DNA of 64,000 nucleotides. Source: Desulfocicer vacuolatum DSM 3385. Lineage in GTDB: Bacteria > Desulfobacterota > Desulfobacteria > Desulfobacterales > Desulfobacteraceae. The position numbers were made by a program, and so were the translations under genes. The stretch spans positions 62,001 to 126,000 of the forward strand of contig NZ_FWXY01000014.1 of the NCBI RefSeq assembly GCF_900176365.1, written 5' to 3'. Shown piece by piece: positions 27,162 through 36,265 of the stretch (position 1 is the stretch's first letter; each line of letters begins with the position of its first letter). The notes under the pieces were generated by a model. That model was not told the DNA's origin, ran no database searches, and worked only from the letters and a program-made list of their open reading frames with translations.

Positions 27162-27872
27162 TTATAAATATATTAAATCAAAGTTCATATTCAACTTGAA
27201 AAGAAGATAGCAGAGAAACTATTACAGCATAAATAAGACCTTCGGGGTAATTTGTTTTTAATAAAAATAAAGATGAAGGATAATAATAAGCCGCATAGAA
27301 ATAAATGACTTTTCTTTTTGTTTTGAAACTACTGAATTTTAAAGGAATATAAATAAAAAGTCATGCTTTTTATTGTCACGAGACTCCTAAGGGAAATTTA
27401 ATCTATTGTAAAAGCAGGGTGCATAGCTCATCATTGATGAATGTCAGGTAAAATAGGGTGAAAACAATCAGTCTGTACAGAAAGTGTGTGATTTATAAGG
27501 CATATTAAAGACTCCGGATCAAAGATAGTATGAGATATTAAAATAATGGGCGCTTCTGGAAATATACTTCAATAAAACAGTGGTTTGTATATGTAAATCT
27601 TTAAAAAACAAACTTATGCAAAGATCTCAGTGTGATCTGCTGAGCCTATGCAAGAGAGGCCTTTTCTAAAAAAATGTAATTATAAGCATTCATATCTAAA
27701 GTCTCCACCCATGTCAAGATAGATTTCCACTGTTTTTTGTGAAGTGATTTTGAGCCATTTTTTAGGATCATTGGCTATAACCGATCAAACCAAGGATTTT
27801 TGGGGTTTAAATAAAATTAAATGGCAAAATTGTTTTTGAATAAATACCTATGGAAGTATTCTGAAATAAAGC

Positions 27873-27895
27873 ATTTTCATGTGTGCCATGAAAAT
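27873..27895. promoter_or_regulatory. Perfect 9-bp inverted repeat, possible operator
   Basis: ATTTTCATG, five spacer bases, then CATGAAAAT. The dyad is symmetrical and not followed by a T-run, so it looks more like a protein-binding site than a terminator. The binding protein is unknown. Confidence 0.4.
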
Positions 27896-28023
27896 ATTGG
27901 TGCTGAATCAATGATGGGTCATTTGTTGAGTCACACGCTTAACCATGTGACTCCTTTTCTGTAGGCCAGGAAAACTATAGACATGGAAAAGTTGCGGTGG
28001 ATTATTTTTGAATTTCTTATAAA

Positions 28024-28048
28024 TTTTGTCATATATGGCATGACAAAA
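28024..28048. promoter_or_regulatory. Perfect 9-bp inverted repeat, possible operator
   Basis: TTTTGTCAT, seven spacer bases, then ATGACAAAA. It lies about 300 bp upstream of the large membrane protein gene. Like the site at 27873 it contains an ATG/CAT dyad core; whether they bind the same factor is unknown. Confidence 0.4.
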
Positions 28049-28340
28049 GACAACCCCATGGTATAATTGAAAACTGTTATGATCAATTTTTGATTTTCAG
28101 CTTTCATTTTTGAGAGATTTGACTTCTTTCATTTTGCAGCGGGGAGTAACTTTAACCATTCAAAGAAACTCTATTGCTTTATGGGCATGTCTATTATCAT
28201 TTGGCTTGGCTTGGCTTGGCGTTTAACTGCCACAGGCAGATTATATTTTAACCTGTTTCTGTCCATAATAAAACTTGAAAATTTGCCCGACTTAGGTCTT
28301 CTTATAAAAAATGTGCTAAATTGAAAACCTATGACTCCCT

Positions 28341-31300
28341 ATGGTAAGGAATAAAAAGGTGAACACTTTAATGGATCAAAAATCGTTACAGCGGCAAGGA
28401 AACTCCCTTTTGCCTCTCCGTTTCTTCTTTGACACCAGGGATCATGATCTCATTAAGATCGTCAATGATCTCTATGACAGCCCGCTCTCTCTTGGGTATA
28501 CCCGAAAATTGTATTATCCCTTTTTTCATCCCTTGGGAATCAAGGAATTGGCAGAGTCCAAGGGACTTCGCATTGCCTATTCCGTTGTGCATCTGCTCAA
28601 TTCCCTGGAGCGGGGAGATGAGGAAAATCGTATCCAGGCATTAAAAGGATTGCGCGATGAGGTGATTGATACCAGTACCGGTCCCATGCCCATGAATTCG
28701 GCCCGGGTGTTGCTGCAGTTGATGAAAGAAATGGTAAGGGCCAGGGGGCACTATGTCCGCCAGCTGGAATTGGCCCATGATTTTCGGAAGACCGCATCGG
28801 GCAAGCCCGGCCTGATTCGTCGACAGCTTCAGAAATATCATTTGTTAGAGATGCCAGAAGAGTGGAATCAACTTACCTTTGACGATCATGTCCATGATGC
28901 CAACAGCAAGGGCCGTAAAACCCCCACCCATCTTATAATGGATGCCTGGATAAAAGGAATTCGCAGGCTCAGGGTGATTTACTATCAATATCTGGAGCCC
29001 CGGTTTGTGGCAGAGCTTGTGGAAGCTGCAGAGATCATGGGCATTGATACACGCATCGGCATTGAATTCAGTGCCCTTTACAGAGATCGGTATGTGTCAT
29101 TGATATGGGTTTCCAGGGGCTTTATGGATTCCCAGTCTTTTTTGTGTTTTTTGGCCGAACCCCATGTGATGGCGTTCATGGAAAAAGGCAGGGCTGTGAT
29201 GCAGTATCAGCAAAAATATGTACTGCAATTATTAAAAGCGTTTAACCGCGATCATCGTAATCGATTTGTAAAGGAAACCGGCATTGATATCCCCCCCCTG
29301 GATCCTGACCGGTTTTTGAAATTTGTTTTGCCGGGTCAGGCATCCATTCTTCATTTGGGGGAATATGTTTATCATTTGTGTGTAAAGCTTGTTAGCCAGC
29401 AATCATCCCCAGGGGATGACTTTTCTACAGGGGATGCTGATGTTGTTGAAACAGTGCACACTCCCCACCGGGAAGACAATACCACCCCGTCAGCGGGGCA
29501 GGAGAATGCATCCGGGGAACAAAGGGTGAAATCTTATGCCGATGTGCTGGAAAACCTCACCACCGCAAGCATTGTTGCCAATTATTTTTCCGCTGAACAT
29601 TATCCTGACATCCCCTGTCCCTGGATTCCCTGCAACGGCGATGATGTGCCCGAACGCTTGACCCTTTCCGTGGAAGAGCTGATGGCCCGGATTGCCAAAC
29701 TTCATTACAGTTTTAAAATAACTCTGAATCTGAGCAATCTAAAGGTGGAGGATGTTCTGGAGCTGCTCTATGACGGGGGAGGACTCATCACTCGTCTGGA
29801 AATATTGAATCTTAAAGATTATGCAGCAGGGCACCATGATCACATTCCCCCCATCAATGAGCTCCAGCAGGCCATTAATGACGGGAGTCTCATTCGTCTT
29901 AAGCGGGTGGTTCGCCATGTGATCCAGGGCATGGAAAAAAAAGAGTATAAAGATGGTGCCCATCGCCGGGAAAAACTTGTCAATATCCTCCATGATCTTG
30001 CCACCTTCAAGAATATGTACAAAGGTGTTCCTTTGAAATCACGGGTTGGCAGTGATTCCACAGGCCGATCCTTACTGGCCTATGGCATGGGCGTGGGCAT
30101 TGTGGACTCCCTTCCCCCCAGGGCCCGCAGGGAGGTGTACCGCAGTGCCTCTTCCCGTTTGATTCTTCCGCTGCACATCAAGACCTATCCCAGCGTGACA
30201 TCCATTCCGGTGAGCCGTACCCATGGGTTCATTGCCCGGGTACGAAATATGTTGAGTGCCCTTCCCGGGCTGGAGTATTTGGGGGCAAAAAAGGTGAAAA
30301 AATGGATTCTGGAGGAATATTCCACCACCATGAAAAGCCCGGGCAATATTGTGACCCTTGGGGGAGGGCGTCAACATGCCCGGGAAGAGCTGGCCCTTTC
30401 CCTTTCTTTACCCCTGCGTGAAAAACAGGATGCACCGCCCCAAAAATCCTGGGGCAACCTTAACACCGGGGTTAAAAACAGCCTCAAAGTTCTCATTGGG
30501 TTTATTCCGGCCTTTGCCACCTTTGCCTTAACTAAAGATTGGTGGGTCCTGGCTTATTTTGGCGCTTTTATCTGGTTTGGCATCACCGGTTTAAGAAACA
30601 TTGTCCAGGCAGTTCTCGGGGGGGGAGGCATCATTCGATCTCCGCTGATGCGGTGGAATGATTATGTCAGCTGGGAGCGAATCACAGACTCTTTGTTATT
30701 TACGGGATTTTCTGTTCCATTGCTGGATTATTTTATTAAAACGCTTTTACTGGATCATGGACTTGGCATTACGGTGTCAAGCAGCCCCATAGCACTTTAT
30801 GCCATCATGGCCACGGCCAATGGTATTTATCTTGCCAGCCATAATGCTTTCAGGGGATTTCCCCGTTCCGCCATCATCGGTAACCTGTTTCGAAGCCTTT
30901 TTTCCATTCCCATTGCCATTTTATTCAGTGCTGTGACAGGTGGTGTCCTCAACGGAATGGGGGTGATCGGGGTTGAAAATATTCTTCAAAAATGGGCTGC
31001 GGTTATTTCCAAAGCCGCCTCTGATCTGGTGGCGGCTTTGATTGAAGGACCTGCGGATCGTATGCAGAACATTGCCCTCAGGACCCGGAATTACCGGCGT
31101 AAATTTGCTGAGATTCTGGATGCCTATTCCCGGTTGGAATTGCTTTATCCTGATGTTGACGAACTTGCCTTGCTGGAAGCACCCGAACGGTTGTTGAACA
31201 GTAATAATGCCCAAGTGCGGGATCTCATGGCTGTGCTCATTATTAATGCCCTTGATATGCTCTATTTCTGGATGTACCAGCCCAGGGCCCGCATAACTCT

Positions 31301-31490
31301 CAGGGAGATGATGGGGCGATTCACCCCTGAGGAGCGAAAAATTATTTTGTTGTCTCAAGGGTTGTTGGGGTATGAGCAACATGTGAGCAGGATGTTTGTG
31401 GATGGGATTCTTGGCAGAAAATTTTCACGGCCCTTGTCTTTTTATCTCATGCGGTATGAGGAATATCTTCGTGATTTAAAAAATCTATAA
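28341..31490 (+). CDS. Large unrecognised membrane protein with degenerate PHP-like segment
   Basis: 1049 residues from ATG 28341; ATG 28371, preceded by AAAGGTG, is an alternative start. I do not recognise the family. Residues about 180-255 (FDDHVHDANSKGRKTP ... GIDTRIGIEFSA) have the layout of a PHP phosphoesterase core, with its HxH and a later Glu, but the TDH metal motif is replaced by IYYQY, so catalysis is doubtful. Residues about 375-410 are a hydrophilic linker. Four or more transmembrane segments lie between about 715 and 880 (for example KVLIGFIPAFATFALT and SLFSIPIAILFSAVTGG), followed by a helical C-terminus. The stop codon lies at the edge of a family B repeat. The lipid-kinase-type gene follows on the same strand. 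Confidence 0.85.
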   Translation: MVRNKKVNTLMDQKSLQRQGNSLLPLRFFFDTRDHDLIKIVNDLYDSPLSLGYTRKLYYPFFHPLGIKELAESKGLRIAYSVVHLLNSLERGDEENRIQALKGLRDEVIDTSTGPMPMNSARVLLQLMKEMVRARGHYVRQLELAHDFRKTASGKPGLIRRQLQKYHLLEMPEEWNQLTFDDHVHDANSKGRKTPTHLIMDAWIKGIRRLRVIYYQYLEPRFVAELVEAAEIMGIDTRIGIEFSALYRDRYVSLIWVSRGFMDSQSFLCFLAEPHVMAFMEKGRAVMQYQQKYVLQLLKAFNRDHRNRFVKETGIDIPPLDPDRFLKFVLPGQASILHLGEYVYHLCVKLVSQQSSPGDDFSTGDADVVETVHTPHREDNTTPSAGQENASGEQRVKSYADVLENLTTASIVANYFSAEHYPDIPCPWIPCNGDDVPERLTLSVEELMARIAKLHYSFKITLNLSNLKVEDVLELLYDGGGLITRLEILNLKDYAAGHHDHIPPINELQQAINDGSLIRLKRVVRHVIQGMEKKEYKDGAHRREKLVNILHDLATFKNMYKGVPLKSRVGSDSTGRSLLAYGMGVGIVDSLPPRARREVYRSASSRLILPLHIKTYPSVTSIPVSRTHGFIARVRNMLSALPGLEYLGAKKVKKWILEEYSTTMKSPGNIVTLGGGRQHAREELALSLSLPLREKQDAPPQKSWGNLNTGVKNSLKVLIGFIPAFATFALTKDWWVLAYFGAFIWFGITGLRNIVQAVLGGGGIIRSPLMRWNDYVSWERITDSLLFTGFSVPLLDYFIKTLLLDHGLGITVSSSPIALYAIMATANGIYLASHNAFRGFPRSAIIGNLFRSLFSIPIAILFSAVTGGVLNGMGVIGVENILQKWAAVISKAASDLVAALIEGPADRMQNIALRTRNYRRKFAEILDAYSRLELLYPDVDELALLEAPERLLNSNNAQVRDLMAVLIINALDMLYFWMYQPRARITLREMMGRFTPEERKIILLSQGLLGYEQHVSRMFVDGILGRKFSRPLSFYLMRYEEYLRDLKNL

Positions 31491-31582
31491 CTGCCATGGG
31501 TAGACCATATTCTGGCCTTGGCCTGCCCACAACAAAGCTTGAAATACACCTCCGGTTTGCGGAGTATTTCATATAAAAAAAA
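31486..31582 (+). repeat. Family B repeat, full length, forward
   Basis: The unit begins ATAACTGCCATGGGTAGACC, has the central GCCCACAACAAAGCTTGAAAT block and ends TTTGCGGAGTATTTCATATA. The TAA stop of the 1049-residue protein is formed by the first bases of the repeat. Confidence 0.88.
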
Positions 31583-31652
31583 CCACACAGGTGGACTTCT
31601 TTGTCACCTTTGAGGGTACTTGAACACCATTTTTTCATAAGGATGTCAGAGC

Positions 31653-32525
31653 ATGAATATATTAATAATCGGAAATCCCATTGCCAGCGGTGGTGATGGC
31701 GAGAAGAAAATCTGTGAACTTCAAAGTATCCTTGAAAACCGGGGCCATACTGTGGAACCTTATCTCACACAATATGCCGGTGATGGAAAAGAGCGCATAT
31801 CCCAGGTGACTTCTGAGGTGGATCGGGTGGTTATCGTTGGTGGAGATGGGACAGTGAATGAAATCATCAATGGTATTCCCCAGGGGTTTTCCATACCCAT
31901 TATTCAGATGCCCATGGGAAATGCAAATCTTCTGGCCCATGATCTTGATTTGCCCGAATCTGCCGTCAAGGTGGCAGATATTTTGGAAAAGGGCAGGGTG
32001 GTGATGGCAGATGTGGCAAAGATGAACAATGATTCTTTTATCATGGTGGCCGGGGCCGGATTTGATGCCCGGGTGACCGAAGAGGTTAAAAAAATAAGAC
32101 GGGGAAGGGTGAGCAATTTAAGCTATATCATGCCCATTTTTCGGGCTTTGATAAATCCTGCCCATTCCCGGTTTGATGTGGTGGTTGATGGTGCAAAATG
32201 CACCCGGGGTGCCATGGTGCTTGTGTGCAATGTGCGTAATTATGGGGGGATTTGTGACATCGCTTTTGATGCCGGTGTGGACACTCGAGTCCTTGATATT
32301 ATTGTGTTCCCCCACATGAATCTGTTGTCTTTATTGAGATACGGTGTTTATGCAAAATTCAGCCGTGTGACCCGGTTGAGGGGGGTGAAATATTTCAAGG
32401 GAAAAATCGTTGACATTGATTCTGTAACCCCCATACCAGTTGAACTTGATGGTGATTTTAAAGGGTGGCATTCCCATGTCAGCATCCAGTTAGAATCGGG
32501 ATGTGTTCCCCTTTTGATTCCATAA
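31653..32525 (+). CDS. Diacylglycerol kinase-family lipid kinase (DagK/YegS/LCB5 type)
   Basis: 290 residues, the normal length for the bacterial DAGK-catalytic family. The nucleotide-binding GGDGTVNE motif is at residues 63-70, followed by PMGNANLLAHDL, corresponding to the conserved P-x-GT-x-N-D-x-A segment but with MGNAN. The C-terminal domain carries the beta-sandwich typical of YegS. Members phosphorylate diacylglycerol, ceramide-like or other lipid alcohols using ATP. The MGNAN variation is uncommon, so the substrate may not be diacylglycerol. The gene lies about 160 bp after the 1049-residue membrane protein with a family B repeat between them. Confidence 0.87.
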   Translation: MNILIIGNPIASGGDGEKKICELQSILENRGHTVEPYLTQYAGDGKERISQVTSEVDRVVIVGGDGTVNEIINGIPQGFSIPIIQMPMGNANLLAHDLDLPESAVKVADILEKGRVVMADVAKMNNDSFIMVAGAGFDARVTEEVKKIRRGRVSNLSYIMPIFRALINPAHSRFDVVVDGAKCTRGAMVLVCNVRNYGGICDIAFDAGVDTRVLDIIVFPHMNLLSLLRYGVYAKFSRVTRLRGVKYFKGKIVDIDSVTPIPVELDGDFKGWHSHVSIQLESGCVPLLIP

Positions 32526-32668
32526 ATACGGTGTTAAAACTATCCTTGGAAGATACCCCTTAGGGATTCATACCTTAGTGATTTACCATTTAATAATCTA
32601 TGGTTGTTATTTCCCGTGAATGAGACCCCGAATAAACGGTAAATTTAAAATTGCTGATGCCCCTATGA

Positions 32669-33673
32669 TCATTGCTTGACCATGGGCAGGGCCTGTTTTT
32701 TTTGCCGGGGCAGGTGGAGGTGTACCACCATGATTCCGGTGGCAATGAGAATTATGGACATGATCAATGCCGCAGTCAAGGGTTCTCCCAGAAGAGATAC
32801 GCCAAAAAAAACGCCGGAAACAGGCATAATAAAAACAAAAGTGTGCATGGCCGTGGCTCCGAATTTCTGGAGCATGAGATTCCAGGAAATAAAGCCATAT
32901 GCAGCGGTGACAAGTGATTGGTAGAGTATGGATAAAAAAACAGAGGTGTCAATGGTGCCCACCATGGGGGCGTCCCAGAACCATCCAGCCATAAAAAAGA
33001 AGGGAATGGAAAAGAGCATGGGATAGACGGTGACCTGAACTGCATGATAATCGGCAATGATCCTTTTGAGATAAACGGCATTGCATCCCCATAAAGAGAC
33101 CGCCACAAACACAAAGAAATCTCCCCTGTGAATCTCTCCGGAAAACCCTCCCTGGTCCAGCAACAGGCATAACACCCCACTGAATCCAAAAACGATACCA
33201 ATGCTTTTTTTCATGGTAATGCGATCTCCGGGGATATAAAAGTGGGCCAGAATCAATACAATAAACGGCAGCAGATTGGCGATTAAGGTGCCATGTGAGG
33301 CGGTGGTTTTGCTCAAGCCGGTATAAAAACAGGTGATTTGTGTAATGAAAATCAAGGCAAGTTTGCCCATTTGCAATACCTGTTTTTTGCTTTTCAATGC
33401 CAGGGGGCGTCGGGTGAGGGCAGCCCACAAAATGAGAGCCAGGGCCGCAATGGAAAATCTGAGTCCAGCCACGGTGAATATTCCAAATCCTTCAAGGCTT
33501 ATTTTAATGGCTGTTGGATTGGCTCCGAATAGAATACACAAAAATGTTGCATAGAGTGAGGCCCCCAGGGGAAGGTTATTTATGGGCCCTTGGCAGGGGC
33601 TAACGGTGGTGTCGGTTTTCATGTCAGGGTTACTCCGGATGACGCCTTCTGGCAGTTCTTTTGTTCTTAGCAT
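32669..33673 (-). CDS. DMT-superfamily (EamA) transporter
   Basis: 334 residues from ATG 33673, chosen because GGAGG lies 8 nt upstream; a GTG at 33697 would add eight residues without a good site. Ten hydrophobic helices arranged as two EamA repeats are visible (first GASLYATFLCILFGANPTA, second GDFFVFVAVSLWGCNAVYL). Such proteins export amino acids or other small metabolites by proton exchange in the inner membrane. The substrate cannot be told. About 30 hydrophilic residues precede the first helix. It is convergent with the lipid kinase gene. Confidence 0.9.
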   Translation of the reverse strand: MLRTKELPEGVIRSNPDMKTDTTVSPCQGPINNLPLGASLYATFLCILFGANPTAIKISLEGFGIFTVAGLRFSIAALALILWAALTRRPLALKSKKQVLQMGKLALIFITQITCFYTGLSKTTASHGTLIANLLPFIVLILAHFYIPGDRITMKKSIGIVFGFSGVLCLLLDQGGFSGEIHRGDFFVFVAVSLWGCNAVYLKRIIADYHAVQVTVYPMLFSIPFFFMAGWFWDAPMVGTIDTSVFLSILYQSLVTAAYGFISWNLMLQKFGATAMHTFVFIMPVSGVFFGVSLLGEPLTAALIMSIILIATGIMVVHLHLPRQKKQALPMVKQ

Positions 33674-33791
33674 ATCTGGCGCCTCCGGGCAATACACCTT
33701 CTGAAATACACGGGAAAGGCACTTCAGGAGAAATAGTGGGGGGATTTCTCCTGAAGAGTAATTGAATTATCAAGTCATGCAGGCATGTTCA

Positions 33792-34232
33792 TTAAAATTT
33801 TTCAGTAAATGCTTTTCCGTACTGCTGGCAGGACTTTACACCTTCGTCGGTTTCCATCATGGCCTCTGTGAGATTTAAAGCACCAAGATCCACGGTATCC
33901 ATTTTAAAAACATATTGCATGGTATCAAATATCATGGGGGCCGCTTCACCGCTGTGGGTATGGGAACCAAAGGCACCGCCTATTTTTCCGGTGAGATTGG
34001 CTTTTTCTGCCAGAAAGAGGAATTGTTTCATGCCCGAGGTCATATCCTTATGATAGGTGGGGCATCCAAAAATGAATCCATCAAAACCGCCCAGTTCTTT
34101 TTCGTTCTTAATGGAGGCGGTTTTTTTCAAAGTTACGTCGTGTCCGGCAATGCGAATGCCTTCTGCCAGATAGTTAGCCATTTTTTCTGTCACACCGGTT
34201 CTGCTCACGTAGGCGATTAAAACTTTTTTCAT
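33792..34232 (-). CDS. Flavodoxin-family protein
   Basis: 146 residues from ATG 34232, which is preceded by AAGGGGACAAA. An in-frame upstream extension to 34478 is rejected because it reads through a family B repeat. The FMN phosphate loop is SRTGVTEKMA near residues 10-19; the 60-70 region (GCPTYHKDMTSGMKQF) and the 90s loop (AFGSHTHSGEAA) follow the flavodoxin/WrbA pattern. It is a soluble electron carrier or small quinone/flavin reductase. Its partner is unknown; no ferredoxin or hydrogenase gene is adjacent. Confidence 0.9.
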   Translation of the reverse strand: MKKVLIAYVSRTGVTEKMANYLAEGIRIAGHDVTLKKTASIKNEKELGGFDGFIFGCPTYHKDMTSGMKQFLFLAEKANLTGKIGGAFGSHTHSGEAAPMIFDTMQYVFKMDTVDLGALNLTEAMMETDEGVKSCQQYGKAFTEKF

Positions 34233-34261
34233 TTTGTCCCCTTTTGTTGAATTATTACTGG

Positions 34262-34356
34262 TATAAACCGCCACGGGCGGACCGTATTCTGATCCGGTTC
34301 CACCCACAACGAAGCTTGAAATACGCCCCTCATTTGCGGAGTGTTTCATATAAAAC
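34262..34356 (+). repeat. Family B repeat, full length, forward
   Basis: It starts TATAAACCGCCACGGGCGG, contains CCCACAACGAAGCTTGAAAT and ends TTTGCGGAGTGTTTCATATA. It lies upstream of the flavodoxin gene and, read on the minus strand, keeps a frame open that falsely lengthens that gene. Confidence 0.88.
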
Positions 34357-34603
34357 ATCAGATAAATGAATCTTATTAAAATAAAGATTCGGGCGTTAAA
34401 TTTATTGTTTCTAAAAAGCAAAAGATGTGCCATATATGTAAGATATTTTGAAATAAATATCTTTAATTTGATGTTCAAGTTTTTTATGTGATAAAAATGG
34501 AGGGGGTGGGGATTACTTCGTCGTGATTGACGATATTTTTTCCAGGAAAGTATAAATGTGTATCATAAAATGTGCACAAAAGTGTCTCATGAAACATAAG
34601 CGG

Positions 34604-34697
34604 TCCGGCAACCATATACACGGATGGTCCATTGCTCAAACGGTTTAACTATTATGCTTATATAATAATATGTCCATCCGTGTATATGGTTGCCGGA
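34604..34697. repeat. 24-bp perfect inverted repeat with 46-bp spacer
   Basis: The left arm (34604-34627) begins TCCGGCAACCATATAC and the right arm (34674-34697) is its exact reverse complement, ending GGTTGCCGGA. The spacer is AT-rich with its own small dyad (TATTAT / ATAATA). It is unrelated to families A-C and lies about 45 bp left of a family A insertion. It could be a miniature element, a recombination site or a long RNA hairpin. Confidence 0.85.
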
Positions 34698-34743
34698 ATA
34701 TTTATGACTGTCTTAAGGCTGCCAATGATTTTTTAAGTATTAA

Positions 34744-34927
34744 CTCAACTTTCGGTGTTCGCATTTCGTGGTGGGGTCAGGCTTTCGTTATTGACATTAT
34801 CGAGGCTTTTTTCGTTGGCAAAGGCTTTGGGCGATAACATCAATAACAAAAGCCTGACCCCGTCGGCACACTGAGCCCATCGGTACATTTAAAAATGCCA
34901 GCTTTGAAATGAAGCCCGAAAGTTCAG
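34744..34927 (+). mobile_element. Family A miniature element, copy 4 (forward), at the glnA stop
   Basis: 184 bp. Left end CTCAACTTTCGG; right end CCGAAAGTTCAG (one change). Target duplication GTATTAA at 34737-34743 and 34928-34934. The right-hand duplication contains the TAA stop of glutamine synthetase (34931-34933), so insertion happened at the stop codon and kept it intact. Confidence 0.95.
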
Positions 34928-34930
34928 GTA

Positions 34931-36265
34931 TTAATAAATATCAAGGTAGTGTTTTATTTCCCAATCTGTGACAGCAATTCGATAGGAATCCCATTCTTTA
35001 TTTTTGTTGAAAACATATTTTTCAAATATATGATCCCCAAGTGTCTCTTTGGAAATGGGATTGGCGATCATTTCATCCATGGCCTCACGCAGACACGAGG
35101 GCAGGGCCGCGATACATGCCTCATCTTTTTCTGCAGCGTCCATGGCAAAAATATCAATGTCCGTTGAAGGGGCCGGTGTCAGTTTATTTTTAATGCCGTC
35201 CAGACCGGCATTGAGCATCATGGCAAATGCCAGATAGGGATTGCATGCCGGATCCGGGCATCTGACTTCCACACGGGTACCGATACCCCGGGATGCAGGA
35301 ATTCTTAACAGAGCACTTCTGTTGGACGCAGACCAGGCAATGTATACTGGTGCTTCGTATCCGGCCACAAGACGTTTATAAGAGTTGACCAGGGGGTTGG
35401 TGACAGCACAAAAGCTTTTGGCATTTTTCATTAGGCCTGCAATGTACTGATACGCCACTTCACTGAGTTTCAGTGGACCGGATTCATCGGCAAAGGCATT
35501 GGTGCCATCCAGGTTAAAAAGGGACTGGTTGCAGTGCATGCCGGAGCCGTTGACCCCAAAAATGGGTTTGGGCATGAATGTGGCATGGAGGCCATGTTGT
35601 TTTGCAATGGATTTAACCACCCATTTAAAGGTCAGTGTATTGTCTGCACAGGTCAGGGCATCGGCATATTTAAAGTTAATTTCGTGCTGTCCCTCGGCCA
35701 CTTCATGGTGGGAGGCTTCAATTTCAAAACCCATCTTTTCCAGGGTTTCAATGATTTCCCGACGGCAGTTGAGACCTGTATCTTCGGGATCAAGGCTGAA
35801 ATAACCTGCATTGTCATCGGTTTGTGTGGTACTTTTACCTTCGGCATCCAGTTTAAAGAGAAAAAATTCTGCTTCCGTACCCACATTCATTGTGTATCCC
35901 ATTTGTCTGGCCTCTGCCAGCACCCGTTTCAGGTTGACACGGGGACATCCGGGAAAGGGGGTGCCGTCAGATTTATAAACATCGCAGATGATTCTGGCTG
36001 CAGCAACCCCGGCCTTGTTTCTCCAGGGTAACACACAAAAGGTGTTGTAGTCGGGTACCAGATACATGTCTGATTCATGGATACGTGCAAAACCGTCAAT
36101 GGAAGAGCCGTCAAACATCATTTTGCCGTCCAGGGCCTTTTCAATTTGACTTTTGGGAACTGCAACATTTTTCATAAACCCATTGATGTCACAGAACTGC
36201 ATTCTAAAAAAATTAACATTTTCTTTTTCAATAATTTTGAGGATATCTTCTTTGCTCATGCTCAT
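34931..36265 (-). CDS. glnA: Glutamine synthetase type I (GSI-alpha-like)
   Basis: 444 residues, the length of the short GSI-alpha form. Visible are DGSSIDGFARIHESDMYLVPD, the metal-ligand segment GTEAEFFLF, HEINFKYADAL, GSGMHCNQSLF and the arginine-containing SRGIGTRVEVRCPDP. The C-terminus (ALPSCLREAMDEM ... DWEIKHYLDIY) follows the Bacillus/Clostridium pattern, and the NLYDLP adenylylation loop of enteric GSI-beta is not present. It condenses glutamate and ammonia with ATP. It stands alone, and its stop codon lies within the target duplication of a family A element. With no adenylylation site, control is probably by feedback or at transcription. Confidence 0.96.
   Translation of the reverse strand: MSMSKEDILKIIEKENVNFFRMQFCDINGFMKNVAVPKSQIEKALDGKMMFDGSSIDGFARIHESDMYLVPDYNTFCVLPWRNKAGVAAARIICDVYKSDGTPFPGCPRVNLKRVLAEARQMGYTMNVGTEAEFFLFKLDAEGKSTTQTDDNAGYFSLDPEDTGLNCRREIIETLEKMGFEIEASHHEVAEGQHEINFKYADALTCADNTLTFKWVVKSIAKQHGLHATFMPKPIFGVNGSGMHCNQSLFNLDGTNAFADESGPLKLSEVAYQYIAGLMKNAKSFCAVTNPLVNSYKRLVAGYEAPVYIAWSASNRSALLRIPASRGIGTRVEVRCPDPACNPYLAFAMMLNAGLDGIKNKLTPAPSTDIDIFAMDAAEKDEACIAALPSCLREAMDEMIANPISKETLGDHIFEKYVFNKNKEWDSYRIAVTDWEIKHYLDIY

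Larger units (their letters stand above)
27169..28340. other. Long AT-rich noncoding region with several inverted repeats
   Basis: About 1.2 kb between divergent genes with no open frame that looks coding. Seen in it: a perfect 9-bp inverted repeat ATTTTCATG-N5-CATGAAAAT (27873-27895), a second 9-bp inverted repeat TTTTGTCAT-N7-ATGACAAAA (28024-28048), a 7-bp stem GAGTCAC / GTGACTC (about 27933-27954) and TTGGC tandem repeats near 28201-28219. Regulation of the synthase cluster or the 28.3-kb gene from here is plausible but unproven. Confidence 0.55.

Noticed and set aside
28341-31490. Assigning the 1049-residue protein as an active PHP phosphoesterase
   Set aside because: The key TDH metal motif is absent, and most of the chain is unlike that family.
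31447-31638. Small minus-strand reading frame with residues like those in the flavodoxin extension
   Set aside because: The similarity comes only from the shared family B repeat; there is no ribosome-binding site and it overlaps the end of the 1049-residue gene.
34233-34478. An 82-residue N-terminal extension of the flavodoxin gene
   Set aside because: It reads through a family B repeat (MKHSANEGRISSFVVG...), and the ATG at 34232 has a good ribosome-binding site directly before the FMN-binding fold.
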